This document shows positions 19,397 to 27,862 of a stretch of 64,000 nt of DNA, piece after piece. The stretch lies in NCBI RefSeq assembly GCF_026898115.1, contig NZ_CP114036.1:7434001-7498000 (forward strand), written 5' to 3'. A model generated the notes under the pieces. The model was given only the letters and a program-made list of their open reading frames with translations. It was not told where the DNA came from and did no database searches. Origin of the DNA: Streptomyces sp. S465. GTDB taxonomy: Bacteria; Actinomycetota; Actinomycetes; Streptomycetales; Streptomycetaceae. Each line of letters starts with the position of its first letter. Position 1 is the stretch's first letter. The position numbers were made by a program, and so were the translations under genes.

Positions 19397-19520
19397 CTAG
19401 TTGGCCGCCACAGAGCGTTCATAGTCGTCGCCGCGGGCCACCGCGTAGGCCACGCGCCGCGAGCACCCCAGCCGGGGCTCTCTCCACAACCACCCACCAC
19501 CCCATGCGGGAGACCCCACC

Positions 19521-20153
19521 ATGCCAACCACCACCAACACCACCAACACCGGCAACACCACAACCACCACCAACCAACCCGACCCCGCTCAGCTATCCGG
19601 CGCCACCGCCGCCGTATGGGCCGCACTGAACAACCAGCCCGGCACCACGAGCACCGCCCTCGCCCAGGTCGCCGGTGTCGGCCGGTCCACCACGACCATC
19701 CCGCGCTCACTGCAGAGTCCCCCGCATCCGAGGACGACGCATCAGAACACGGCGACGCTGATGAAGACGGGGAGCGGCGTACTGCGAGCGAACCCTCGGA
19801 GGGAGTAGAAATCGACGATGCGCCGGCGCCGACGCCCGCGTCCGAGCCTCCAACAAGCGAGGCGGCCTCGGAGGACACAAAGACGGAAGAGACCCAGCCG
19901 ACCGTCAACCAGACCGACTACCGGACCCGCCTCGCCCCTGGTGCCCTGCGCCAGCTGGTCGTCGGCCACCTCACCGCGCATCCCGACGAGGCGTTCACGG
20001 CCACACGCATCAGCCGAATCATTGAAAAAAGTTCCGGCGCCATCGCCAACGCCCTGGTCACCCTGAGACAAGCAGGGCGTCGCCGAACAGGTCACCGAAC
20101 GCCCACGCACCTACCGCATCACCACGGCAGCAACCAGGAGCGGCGAGGCGTAG
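19521..20153 (+). pseudogene. Winged-helix/MarR-like protein of a conjugative element, broken
   Basis: Three frames join into one protein type common beside DUF2637 genes. The first (from ATG 19521) has a Thr/Asn-rich start and an HTH containing STALAQVAGVGRSTTT. The second has an acidic linker and a second HTH domain (RLAPGALRQLVVGHLTAHPD, then ATRISRIIEKSSGAIANAL). The third gives KQGVAEQVTERPRTYRITTA and stops at 20151-20153. Shifts lie near 19700, with an apparent deletion, and near 20065. It is non-functional as read. Confidence 0.65.
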
Positions 20154-20174
20154 ACCGCCACGAACGGACCAGCG

Positions 20175-20210
20175 GCCGGGTACCGCCATTCAATTGGGAC
20201 GGTACCCGGC
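20175..20210. promoter_or_regulatory. Perfect 11-bp hyphenated dyad
   Basis: GCCGGGTACCG at 20175-20185 pairs perfectly with CGGTACCCGGC at 20200-20210 across a 14-bp AT-rich spacer. It lies between a conjugative-element relic and an IS. A repressor operator of the lost element is more likely than a terminator because of the long spacer. Confidence 0.45.
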
Positions 20211-20296
20211 ACGTACCGTCCATCCGTGTCGTGTTCGAGGGTCCGCTGGTGGCTTTCAGGTGACGGGACGCCCAGCTTGGAGTCGTGAGGAGCTAG

Positions 20297-21210
20297 GGTC
20301 CGTCTTCAAACGGATCTTGCCCAGAGCAGGAGCGATGCGAGGGTGACCGCCGCTTCGTAGGAAGTGGCGGTCTTGTCGTATCTGGTGGCGATCCCGCGGA
20401 AGCCCTTGAGCCGGTTGAAACAGCGCTCGATCATGTTGCGCCGCCGGTAGGTCTCCCGGTCGAACCCTGGCGGTCGGCCGCCGTGGCCTCCGCGCCTCAG
20501 CCGGTGCCGTCGCTGGTCGGTCTTCTCGGGGATGGTATGCGCAATGCCGCGTCTTCGTAGGTAGGCACGGAAGCCGCGGAAGCTGTAAGCCTTGTCTGCG
20601 ATGACCTGGCCGGGCCTGGACCGAGGCCGGCCCAGGCCGGTGCGGGGAACACGGATCCGTTCCAGCAGAGGGCGTGCGCAGACACTGTCGTGGCGTTGGC
20701 CGGGCGTCACCAGGATCGCGAGCGGGCGGCCCTTGCCGTCGCGGGCGAGGTGAATCCTGGTCGTCAGCCCGCCTCGGGATCGGCCGAGGGCGTGATCGTC
20801 CGGTTCGTCCTGCCGATGCCGCCCCCTTTTCGGCCGGTGGCGGCGGCGTGCTGGTGGGCGCGGACGATGGTGGAGTCGATCTGGACCAGCCAGTCGATAT
20901 CGCCGGCCGCGTCGGCGTGGGCTTGGATCTGCTGCAGGGCCTGTGTGAAGACTCCGTCGAGGGCGTAGCGGCGGAAGCGGGTGTACACGGTCTTCCACGG
21001 CCCGTAGCGTTCCGGCAAGTCACGCCAGGAGATCCCGGTGCGGATCTTGTAGACCATCCCGTTGACGACCTGCCGGTCCTCCACGCGGGGCCGCCCCGTC
21101 GCGGCCCGGGGTATCAGCGGAGCGAGTAACTCCCACTCCTGATCAGTGAGTTCATGACGACGTACCACGACACCATGATCTACCACCCGGATGATCTTTG
21201 AAGACGGACC
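20297..21210 (-). mobile_element. IS5-family element, copy 1 (914 bp)
   Basis: Terminal inverted repeats GGTCCGTCTTCAAA end at 20297 and 21210 and are flanked on both sides by CTAG (20293-20296 and 21211-21214), the likely target duplication. Copy 2 at 23491-24404 has the same length, ends and flanks in the opposite orientation. It carries two overlapping transposase frames. Confidence 0.9.
20306..21186 (-). CDS. IS5-family transposase, two frames joined by likely -1 frameshift (copy 1)
   Basis: The first frame (21186 to 20764, 140 aa) has the HTH-like start ELTDQEWELLAPLIP and the first catalytic Asp in LVQIDSTIVRAHQHAA. The second frame (reading from about 20830 to 20306) continues DEPDDHALGRSRGGLTTRIH, the second Asp in VIADKAYS, and the Glu region RRNMIERCFNRLKG. 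The second frame is -1 relative to the first, and an A4G5 run (A AAA GGG heptamer, at 20822-20830 on the complement) sits in the overlap. Both copies keep this arrangement, so it is probably programmed rather than mutational. Confidence 0.85.
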
Positions 21211-21801
21211 CTAGCGCCCGCCCTTGCCGTAGTGGGCCCAGCCCTGGTCGAGGAACCGGAAGCCGGCCTCCACGGACGCCCCCGGGTCAGGTTCGCGGAC
21301 CGCGATGAGCTGGATCTGCAGCGCGAAGCGCACGTAGAAGCGGATCTCTTCACTGGGCTCGGCGAGACCGAACTCCTCGGTGAGCGTGGCGATCAACGCA
21401 TCCTCGTGACGCAGCCACATCTTCTCCGCGTAGTCGATCAACGCCGGCGTGCCGTCCATCAGTGCGAGGATCCGGCTTTGCGGCTCCGTTTTCAGCGCGG
21501 CGATCTCCGCCAGGTAGTGCGCCTTGAGCGCGTCGGAGACCGAAACGCCCGGGGGGCGGTCCCGGACGGCGGCCACCAGCCGGTCGTGCCGTTCCTTCTC
21601 GTCCGCGAAGACGAGCGCTTCCTTGTGCGGGAAGTGCGTGAAGACCGTCTTGGGTGTCACGTCGGCCTGGTCCGCGATCTCGCGCACCGTCACCGCATCG
21701 AAGCCTCGCTCCAGGAACAGTGCCGTCGCCGCTTCCAGGATCGTCGCCCGCGTCGCTGCCTTCTTGCGCTCACGCCGCCCCAGGGGCTCTTCATCCACCA
21801 T
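21211..21801 (-). CDS. TetR/AcrR-family repressor
   Basis: 196 aa. The N-terminal TetR HTH reads FDAVTVREIADQADVTPKTVFTHFPHKEAL (about residues 34-63); the C-terminal ligand/dimer domain follows. Start ATG 21801 is preceded by gagggg. It diverges from the SGNH hydrolase gene across 275 bp, so control of that gene is likely. The TAG stop lies within the CTAG target site of IS copy 1, so the C-terminus could have been trimmed by the insertion, although the length is normal. Confidence 0.88.
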   Translation of the reverse strand: MVDEEPLGRRERKKAATRATILEAATALFLERGFDAVTVREIADQADVTPKTVFTHFPHKEALVFADEKERHDRLVAAVRDRPPGVSVSDALKAHYLAEIAALKTEPQSRILALMDGTPALIDYAEKMWLRHEDALIATLTEEFGLAEPSEEIRFYVRFALQIQLIAVREPDPGASVEAGFRFLDQGWAHYGKGGR

Positions 21802-22076
21802 CCCCTCATAATACCCTCGAACTCTTTCTACCTTGAAGTTAAAAGTAATCTCGATATAGTAAGAGTGTGAGTGAAGCTAATTCTGCTGCCCTCACGAGTC
21901 CTGTGCCGTTGACAGCGGCTGCTCTGTTCCGCAGGCGGCAGCGCACGTACCCCGCGGGCCCGCCCGACGCGGACACGGCGACTGCACCCCAGGACATCAA
22001 CCCCGCCAGCCGAAATCACCTGTCACAGGCGGCCTTTGGCCACCTCTATGCAACCGTCCAGTGAAAGGGAACGACG
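21802..22076. promoter_or_regulatory. Divergent promoter region between TetR and SGNH hydrolase genes
   Basis: The left half is unusually AT-rich (about 21795-21870). It has a CTCTT/AAGAG arm pair spanning 21821-21864 that could be part of a TetR operator, but no clean palindrome was seen. Confidence 0.35.
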
Positions 22077-23294
22077 ATGAACACCGCCATCCACACCACC
22101 GATGCCCCCGGGAGCTCCGCCCCCCACGCCCCCGCCTGGGTGCGTACCTGGGGTGCCTCGCCTCAGGCCCCGGACAACTCCGTCAGCTCGCTGGAGCCCT
22201 TTGCCGACGCCACCCTGCGTCAGCTCGTCCGCATCAGCGGCGGCGGCCGACGTCTGCGCATCCGCCTCAGCAACGAATACGGCACCGCGCCCCTGACCGT
22301 CGGCGCCGCCCGCGTCGCTCTCGCCGCCGACCGCGAGGGCGCGATCCAGGACGGCAGCAGCAAGGCCGTGACGTTCAGCGGCCAGCCGACGATCACCGTG
22401 CCGACCGGCGCCCCGGCCCTGAGCGACCCCGTCGACCTGGCCGTAGACGACTCGGCGCAGCTGGCCATCAGCCTTTACCTGCCCGGCCGCGTCGACGCCG
22501 CCACCTGCCACGGCACCTTCGGCACCCTGGGCTGGCTCACGCCCGGCAACACCACCGAACACGCCGCACTGCCCGGCGACGCCACGCCTCTTGCGGCGCA
22601 GGCCCTGCTCACGGCCGTGGAAGTCGAGCCCGAGACCCCCACCCGGGCCATCGCCGTGCTCGGCGACTCCCGCGTCGACGGCATCGGCTCCACGCCCGGC
22701 ACCGACCGGCGCTGGACCGACCTGCTCGCCGCGCGCCTGCACACCCACAACAGCCCGACCCGGTGCGTGGTCAGTCAGGGCATCGGCGGCAATCGCCTGC
22801 TCACCCACGGCATCGGCACGGCCGCCCTCGCCCGCTTCGACCGCGACATCCTCGCCACACCGGGCCTGGCCCATGTCGTGATCGCCGTCGGCAACGACCT
22901 CGTCTTCTCCTACGCCCCGCGCACCGAGGAGAACGCCGCCTTCCTCGCCATGTTCCCCGGCGAGCCCGTCGGCGTTGACGACATCATCGCCGCCCACCTC
23001 CAGGCAGCAGCCCGCGCCCACGCCCACGGCGCGAAGGTGTACGCCGCGACCATCGCCCCCTACGGCGACTCCGACATGTACAGCCCCGAAGGCGACAAGG
23101 CCCGCGAGCAGATCAACACGTGGATCCGCACCAGCGGCGCCTTCGACGCCGTCCTCGACTTCGACGCCGTCTGGCGCGACCCCGCCGACCCCAGCCGCAT
23201 CCGCGACGACCTGCACATGGGCGACAACCTCCACGGCAACGACGCCGGCTACGCCGCCCTCGCCCAGTCCATCGACCTCACCCTCTTCGACTGA
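22077..23294 (+). CDS. SGNH/GDSL-type esterase
   Basis: 405 aa. The block I motif AIAVLGDSRVDG gives nucleophile Ser198. Block III is the G-N-D in VIAVGNDLVFS, and block V shows the Asp/His pair in DNLHGNDAGYAALA. A beta-rich N-terminal domain (WVRTWGASPQAP onward) is typical of Streptomyces GDSL hydrolases, but no signal peptide is present, whereas many relatives are secreted. A strong aaaggga Shine-Dalgarno precedes ATG 22077. It lies between two inverted IS copies with the divergent TetR gene. Confidence 0.88.
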   Translation: MNTAIHTTDAPGSSAPHAPAWVRTWGASPQAPDNSVSSLEPFADATLRQLVRISGGGRRLRIRLSNEYGTAPLTVGAARVALAADREGAIQDGSSKAVTFSGQPTITVPTGAPALSDPVDLAVDDSAQLAISLYLPGRVDAATCHGTFGTLGWLTPGNTTEHAALPGDATPLAAQALLTAVEVEPETPTRAIAVLGDSRVDGIGSTPGTDRRWTDLLAARLHTHNSPTRCVVSQGIGGNRLLTHGIGTAALARFDRDILATPGLAHVVIAVGNDLVFSYAPRTEENAAFLAMFPGEPVGVDDIIAAHLQAAARAHAHGAKVYAATIAPYGDSDMYSPEGDKAREQINTWIRTSGAFDAVLDFDAVWRDPADPSRIRDDLHMGDNLHGNDAGYAALAQSIDLTLFD

Positions 23295-23352
23295 CCTTCT
23301 GCCAAGACCTCACCGAACACGCACCCCCACGACACGGACAGGCAGTAAACGC

Positions 23353-23490
23353 ATGAAAGCAGCAAAGTGGGCCGTCGCCGCAGTCATCTGCGCCGCGGTC
23401 GCCCTCGGCCTCTACACGAACGCGGCGGCGACCGCGGCCACGATCGGTGCCGTACTCGTTCTGGGACTCCTCTACGTGTACTTCATCTAG
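23353..23490 (+). CDS. Small two-segment membrane protein
   Basis: 45 aa, MKAAKWAVAAVICAAVALGL then a polar break and a second hydrophobic helix ending LLYVYFI. The stop TAG falls in the CTAG flank of IS copy 2, so the original protein may have been longer. It starts 58 bp after the SGNH esterase and is probably co-transcribed. No function is recognised; G/C third-position bias supports coding. Confidence 0.5.
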   Translation: MKAAKWAVAAVICAAVALGLYTNAAATAATIGAVLVLGLLYVYFI

Positions 23491-24404
23491 GGTCCGTCTT
23501 CAAAGATCATCCGGGTGGTAGATCATGGTGTCGTGGTACGTCGTCATGAACTCACTGATCAGGAGTGGGAGTTACTCGCTCCGCTGATACCCCGGGCCGC
23601 GACGGGGCGGCCCCGCGTGGAGGACCGGCAGGTCGTCAACGGGATGGTCTACAAGATCCGCACCGGGATCTCCTGGCGTGACTTGCCGGAACGCTACGGG
23701 CCGTGGAAGACCGTGTACACCCGCTTCCGCCGCTACGCCCTCGACGGAGTCTTCACGCAGGCCCTGCAGCAGATCCAAGCCCACGCCGACGCGGCCGGCG
23801 ACATCGACTGGCTCGTCCAGATCGACTCCACCATCGTCCGCGCCCACCAGCACGCCGCCGCCACCGGCCGAAAAGGGGGCGGCATCGGCAGGACGAACCG
23901 GACGATCACGCCCTCGGCCGATCCCGAGGCGGGCTGACGACCAGGATTCACCTCGCCCGCGACGGCAAGGGCCGCCCGCTCGCGATCCTGGTGACGCCCG
24001 GCCAACGCCACGACAGTGTCTGCGCACGCCCTCTGCTGGAACGGATCCGTGTTCCCCGCACCGGCCTGGGCCGGCCTCGGTGCAGGCCCGGTCAGGTCAT
24101 CGCAGACAAGGCTTACAGCTCCCGTGGTTTCCGTGCCTGCCTGCGCAGACGCGGCATTGCGCATACCATCCCCGAGAAGACCGACCAGCGACGGCACCGG
24201 CTGAGGCGCGGAGGCCACGGCGGCCGACCGCCAGGGTTCGACCGGGAGACTTACCGGCGGCGCAACATGATCGAGCGCTGCTTCAACCAGCTCAAGGGCT
24301 TCCGCGGGATCGCCACCAGATACGACAAGACCGCCACTTCCTACGAAGCGGCGGTCACCCTCGCATCGTTCCTGCTCTGGGCAAGATCCGTTTGAAGACG
24401 GACC
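23491..24404 (+). mobile_element. IS5-family element, copy 2 (914 bp)
   Basis: Same 914-bp length and terminal repeats as copy 1, in inverted orientation, flanked by CTAG at 23487-23490 and 24405-24408. A few amino-acid differences from copy 1 are visible (for example SFRGFRAYL versus SSRGFRACL), so the copies are close but not identical. Confidence 0.9.
23515..24395 (+). CDS. IS5-family transposase, two frames joined by likely -1 frameshift (copy 2)
   Basis: Same architecture as copy 1: a first frame at 23515-23937 with Asp in IDSTIVRAHQ, and a second frame ending at 24395 with Asp in VIADKAYS and Glu in NMIERCFNQLKG. The A AAA GGG heptamer in the overlap lies at about 23871-23877 in the correct phase for -1 slippage. 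Both frames are open, so this copy may be active and could mobilise the whole 20297-24404 segment. Confidence 0.85.
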
Positions 24405-24525
24405 CTAGTTCGGAACACGCCAGAAACGTGCCACGCCCCATAGCGCGTCGTTGGTTCTTGGCTTGGTACTCCAGCTGTAGATCGTGATCCGAGAGAGGCG
24501 CGTCGGTGACGGCCGTTATTCCAGC
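24405..24525 (-). pseudogene. Possible 5' fragment of an unknown gene cut by IS copy 2
   Basis: ATG 24525 overlaps the end of the PPOX gene by ten bases and opens a 40-codon frame (MAGITAVTDAPLSDHDLQLE and on) that runs straight into the IS end. Coupled start position suggests a real second gene of the operon whose 3' part was removed. No family is recognised. Confidence 0.3.
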
Positions 24526-24977
24526 CATATCCCGTCGCGCATGATGACTCTCCCGCGTAGTTCCGACTCGCCGCGCCAAGCGCGCACAGTCCTCGGAACC
24601 ACGCGAACATACAGAAAGAAACCCTCTTCCACCCGTGGATCCCACCCGAACTTTTCGGCGAACGCCTCCGCTGCGCCTCCGGGCACCTCCTGGTCCGGAA
24701 AGCATTCCGCCTCACCCTGGAGGAGCACCACGTCGAAGGTGTCCGGTAGCGACAGGCGCACGCGCGGCTCTTTGCGGACGTTCCGCGCGGTCACGGAAGT
24801 GGCGCTGGTGCACACCCACACTGCCCGCCCATCCCACAAGAACCACAGCGGCACCTGGTGCGGCCCGTGATCAGGGTGAGCCGTCGACACCCATACATCC
24901 CGCTCGGTGACGAGCCGCTCCAGAGCGTCGCGCATACGCTCCGCCGTCTGGCGACGAACGATTCCCGTGGACTCCAT
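24516..24977 (-). CDS. Pyridoxamine 5'-phosphate oxidase-fold (FMN/F420 split-barrel) protein
   Basis: 153 aa split-barrel flavin-binding protein. The N-terminal VWVSTAHPDHGPHQVPLWFL, the strand WVCTSATSVTARNVRKEPRVRLSL and the C-terminal RVVPRTVRAW fit the PPOX/FDR family, which uses FMN, F420 or haem for small-molecule reduction. ATG 24977 is the only sensible start. An 8-bp perfect hairpin at 24998-25016 (CAGGCGCG/CGCGCCTG) lies just upstream. Substrate unknown. Confidence 0.8.
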   Translation of the reverse strand: MESTGIVRRQTAERMRDALERLVTERDVWVSTAHPDHGPHQVPLWFLWDGRAVWVCTSATSVTARNVRKEPRVRLSLPDTFDVVLLQGEAECFPDQEVPGGAAEAFAEKFGWDPRVEEGFFLYVRVVPRTVRAWRGESELRGRVIMRDGIWLE

Positions 24978-25494
24978 GAGGACCGACCCTAGCCAAGCAG
25001 GCGCGAAGCGCGCCTGATGCGCAGGACCTACTTCCAGCGACCGATGAACGCCCTCACGTTGTGGCTCGGGGCGACCAACTTCGGTGATCAGAGTGGCCAG
25101 CGGAAGCGCTCAATCACACTTGTCTCCGGTAATGGCTGGCTCGTGATCGCGCCTGATGGCTGCGTCCGGTGGCTATGTTCACGAGTTCCGACAGCAGTTG
25201 TTCAGGACGCCGGGAGGCGCCTGGCCGACGCGCTGTTCGATGTTCACGAGAGAGGGCAGCACCGCGGTTCCGGGCGCGCGTCGCGGTTCTGACCCCGCTC
25301 GACCAATGGTCCCGGCCGTGGCTGCGGCCGAGTGCCGATACCGCTGCCATGGGTGTCGGGGGTTGACTCCACCCTTCTCAGTGCCATCAGCGACACCATT
25401 GATCGGCATGGTGGCCGGATGTCCTCCATCCGATGAAGGACGAAGAATTCTCTTTGTCCGAACACACCGAAGCACCAGTTTCCAGGGATCAGTC
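24978..25494. other. 517-bp gap upstream of the secreted hydrolase
   Basis: No gene is supported on either strand; open frames here are short and lack family motifs. It holds the hairpin at 24998-25016 and a TTGACT at 25363-25368 that could be a -35 element for the hydrolase. Confidence 0.35.
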
Positions 25495-26430
25495 ATGACA
25501 CGTCCCCGCCTTCCCTGCCGACGCATACGCGGCGCGATGTCCGGCATCGTCCTGCTGGCCGTCACCGCCGGTGTCGTCACGGCCTGGGCTGACGAGGAAT
25601 CCTCTGCGCACACCTCGGCCTTCTCGGCTTCCGCCTCTGCGACCCCCGGGACGCACGGTACAGCGGGGGTGGCCAAGCTGCACATGATCGAGAACGAGGG
25701 TCACCGCCTCGCCTTCCACGTCACGGGGGGAAGCGGCCCCGTCATCGTCCTGGACGCCGGCGGCGGCGAGGACTCCTCCTACTGGAAGGATGTCGTCCCC
25801 AAACTTCACACAGCCACCGGCGCCAAGATCATCACCTATGACCGGGCCGGTCTGGGCCAGAGCGAGGCAGTCGCCGGACCGTGGCAGGTGGAAAGCGCGG
25901 TCAGCGATTTGAAGACGGGCTTGCGGAAGCTCGGCGTGACCAGGGACGTGATACTCGTGTCCCACTCACAGGCAGGCGAGATCGCCACCTACCTCACCAA
26001 GCAGAACCCCGGGCTGGTGTCCGGCTCCGTGCTGGTCGACGCGAGCCTGCCCCCTCTGTATACGGACGAGGAGATCGCCCGCATCGTCGCCGCCAACCAG
26101 CCCGCGGTCGACGCGGCGAAGAAGGAGCCTTCCAAGCCGCAGAACAAGCAGCTGATCTCCACGGCGGAGAGCTACGCACCGATGCACAAGGCATACCACC
26201 AGGTCTCGTGGCCCGACACCGTTCCCGCGACCGTCATCGTGTCGGAGAAGACCCCGTTCGACGGATCGCCCGAGGACGCCCAGCGCTGGCGGGACGCCGC
26301 CGCGACGTTCGCGCGCCAGGGGCCGAACCGGGCCCTGGTCACCGCGATGGGAAGCTCGCACGACGTTCCGAAGGACCGGCCCGCCCTCGTGCTCAAGGAG
26401 ATCGAGAAGATGGCGACCACACAGGGCTGA
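25495..26430 (+). CDS. Secreted or membrane-anchored alpha/beta hydrolase
   Basis: 311 aa. The N-terminus has a twin-Arg-containing basic region and hydrophobic stretch (CRRIRGAMSGIVLLAVTAGV) followed by a Ser/Ala-rich linker, indicating export. The hydrolase core shows VIVLDAGGGEDSSYW as oxyanion region, the nucleophile Ser158 in VSHSQAGE (an Ala replaces the last Gly of GxSxG), and a catalytic His in SSHDVPKDRP near the end. ATG 25495 follows caggga. Substrate unknown; the linker suggests action outside the membrane. Confidence 0.83.
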   Translation: MTRPRLPCRRIRGAMSGIVLLAVTAGVVTAWADEESSAHTSAFSASASATPGTHGTAGVAKLHMIENEGHRLAFHVTGGSGPVIVLDAGGGEDSSYWKDVVPKLHTATGAKIITYDRAGLGQSEAVAGPWQVESAVSDLKTGLRKLGVTRDVILVSHSQAGEIATYLTKQNPGLVSGSVLVDASLPPLYTDEEIARIVAANQPAVDAAKKEPSKPQNKQLISTAESYAPMHKAYHQVSWPDTVPATVIVSEKTPFDGSPEDAQRWRDAAATFARQGPNRALVTAMGSSHDVPKDRPALVLKEIEKMATTQG

Positions 26431-26534
26431 CACGCCGACCTCCGTGGCCACGGCACAACACCCCGCACGTGAGCGAGCCGCATCAGCGCTGTCCGGACTC
26501 GCGAATAGTTCGAATCGCCGCCCGGCCCTCACTG

Positions 26535-26807
26535 CCTCCCGAATCGCTGAACAACTGCGGTCCATTCTGGTGGGCAAAGCCACGTCCGGCATGCTGGCTG
26601 GGCTTTACGCGCCCGACGCTCCGAAACCGCGGACTTCGCCGTGCTGACTGCCTACAGGGAACTCCGTGCAGCCTTGCTGCGCGACCAAGGTGAGGTCCCG
26701 GTAGCGCGGAGCGCTTTGGTCCGTGCACGGGTTGACGAGCTATTGACGATGCTGGAAGACCCCGAGACCGCTGGGCGCGCGCGGAAATCCTGGAACAGAT
26801 CGCTTAG
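26535..26807 (+). pseudogene. Degenerate small helical protein of unknown family
   Basis: Joining three frames gives a plausible protein: RIAEQLRSILVGKATSGMLA, then ADFAVLTAYRELRAALLRDQ, then RARVDELLTMLEDPETAGRA and EILEQIA before TAG at 26805-26807. Frame changes lie near 26630 and 26785. The family is not recognised. The continuity of helical, G/C-biased sequence across the shifts is the only support. Confidence 0.3.
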
Positions 26808-26916
26808 ACCATCCACGGCAAGACCCGATCTGTTGACTCTCCCAATGGCATGCATGGCAAGAGCCCTGTCAGCGATCGTCATACGAGCCGCTGACAGAGC
26901 TCCTCATGTGATCGCG
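26808..26916. other. Short gap
   Basis: Nothing recognised between the degenerate ORF and the Cys-rich ORF on the other strand. Confidence 0.3.
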
Positions 26917-27432
26917 TTACCGGCCACCGCATCCCGCGTGTCCGCAGCCGCCGCACGAGCCGCCGCTATTGCACGCGCATGTGCAGGGGTTTACCCGTCT
27001 GCGGCTTGCCGTGGGGGCGGCGGTGCGCTGCTGGGGCAGGGAGACGGTGGGCGGTGTGGTGGGGCGGTCGGGGTTGGCGCGGTGGGCTGCGGTGTCCAGC
27101 AGGCGCAGCCGTGCCGGGTAGGGGCGTTGGTCGAGGCGGACCAGGTAATGCGGGAGGGTCGGGTCGGTCAGCCCGGTGAGCTGCCATCCGACGGCGTTGA
27201 TCAGGTGGGAAGCGGCTTCTGCTTCGAGCCATGCGGCATGGTGGGGTGAGACGCGGGTGGCGTGCTTGTTGCATACGTGTCTCCCGTAGCAGCTTCTTCT
27301 AGTTAATTCTCTGCGAATTTCCGGTTCCAGTTGTTGCCGGGAATGCGACCAATGTAGCTCGAAATTGATCAGCCCAGCCCAGCCCAGCCCAGCCCAGTTG
27401 GTCGCCCCCTGTGAGGAACGCCTTGTTCCCAC
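26917..27432 (-). CDS. Hypothetical protein with Cys/Gly-rich C-terminus
   Basis: Up to 171 aa in this frame, start uncertain. The credible part begins about residue 50 (HAAWLEAEAASHLINAVGWQ) and has strong G/C third-position bias. The end is Cys-rich, with seven Cys in the last 25 residues (CTCACNSGGSCGGCGHAGCG), suggesting metal binding. The first ~40 codons cover the CAGCC repeat and are unlikely to be coding; an internal start is likelier. No family recognised. Confidence 0.4.
   Translation of the reverse strand: MGTRRSSQGATNWAGLGWAGLINFELHWSHSRQQLEPEIRRELTRRSCYGRHVCNKHATRVSPHHAAWLEAEAASHLINAVGWQLTGLTDPTLPHYLVRLDQRPYPARLRLLDTAAHRANPDRPTTPPTVSLPQQRTAAPTASRRRVNPCTCACNSGGSCGGCGHAGCGGR
27370..27397. 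repeat. CAGCC pentanucleotide repeat, 5.6 copies
   Basis: Five perfect CAGCC units followed by CAG. Slippage-prone tract; on the complement it reads CTGGG, matching the Trp/Ala/Gly repeat of the overlapping frame. Confidence 0.9.
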
Positions 27433-27862
27433 CTACTACCTCCAGCAGAGCCTGGGCTGGACCCAAGGCCGTGAAGTTATGGCTCGGGTGGGGATGTCCA
27501 GAGGGCCTTGGGCTGTGGTTTCGTCGGACGTGAGGAGCGGAGTCCCGGTAGAACTGGCAGCCGACCAAGACGAGCCGTTCACAAGGTCGGAGGCTCCGCT
27601 GTCCGAACAGGTATGCCACCGTGGGCCGCCCCGGTACGCGAGGGCCCCGTCGCTGAGCGTGGCCCCGCAGGTGACGTCACCGGCTCGTGAAGAGGAATCG
27701 GGAACGGGCATCCGCTGCCGGCGGCCGGCGCCGTCCTGGATCTGACCGAGGGGCGCACCCGGGGAAGGCCGTCATGCCTCTCTTGCTTCCGCGCTGCGCC
27801 TTTCCTCTGGCGCAACAGGAGCCGATCCTGGCTTCAGGACCAGTCGACCAAGGCGAATCCCC
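27433..27862. other. 430-bp gap
   Basis: No gene supported on either strand. Several overlapping open frames lack motifs and consistent codon bias. It leads into the DUF2690 gene. Confidence 0.35.

Larger units (their letters stand above)
20297..24404. mobile_element. Possible composite transposon: two inverted IS5-type copies around TetR and SGNH genes
   Basis: The inverted 914-bp copies enclose 2280 bp with a TetR repressor, an SGNH esterase and a small membrane protein. The outer ends are intact and flanked by CTAG, which is also at the inner ends, so independent insertions cannot be excluded. Confidence 0.45.

Noticed and set aside
21867..22064. 65-codon plus-strand frame upstream of the SGNH gene
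   Set aside because: No Shine-Dalgarno, no homology pattern, and it covers the divergent promoter region.
25017..25292. 91-codon plus-strand frame upstream of the secreted hydrolase
   Set aside because: No family pattern, mixed codon bias, and lack of a ribosome site; treated as non-coding.
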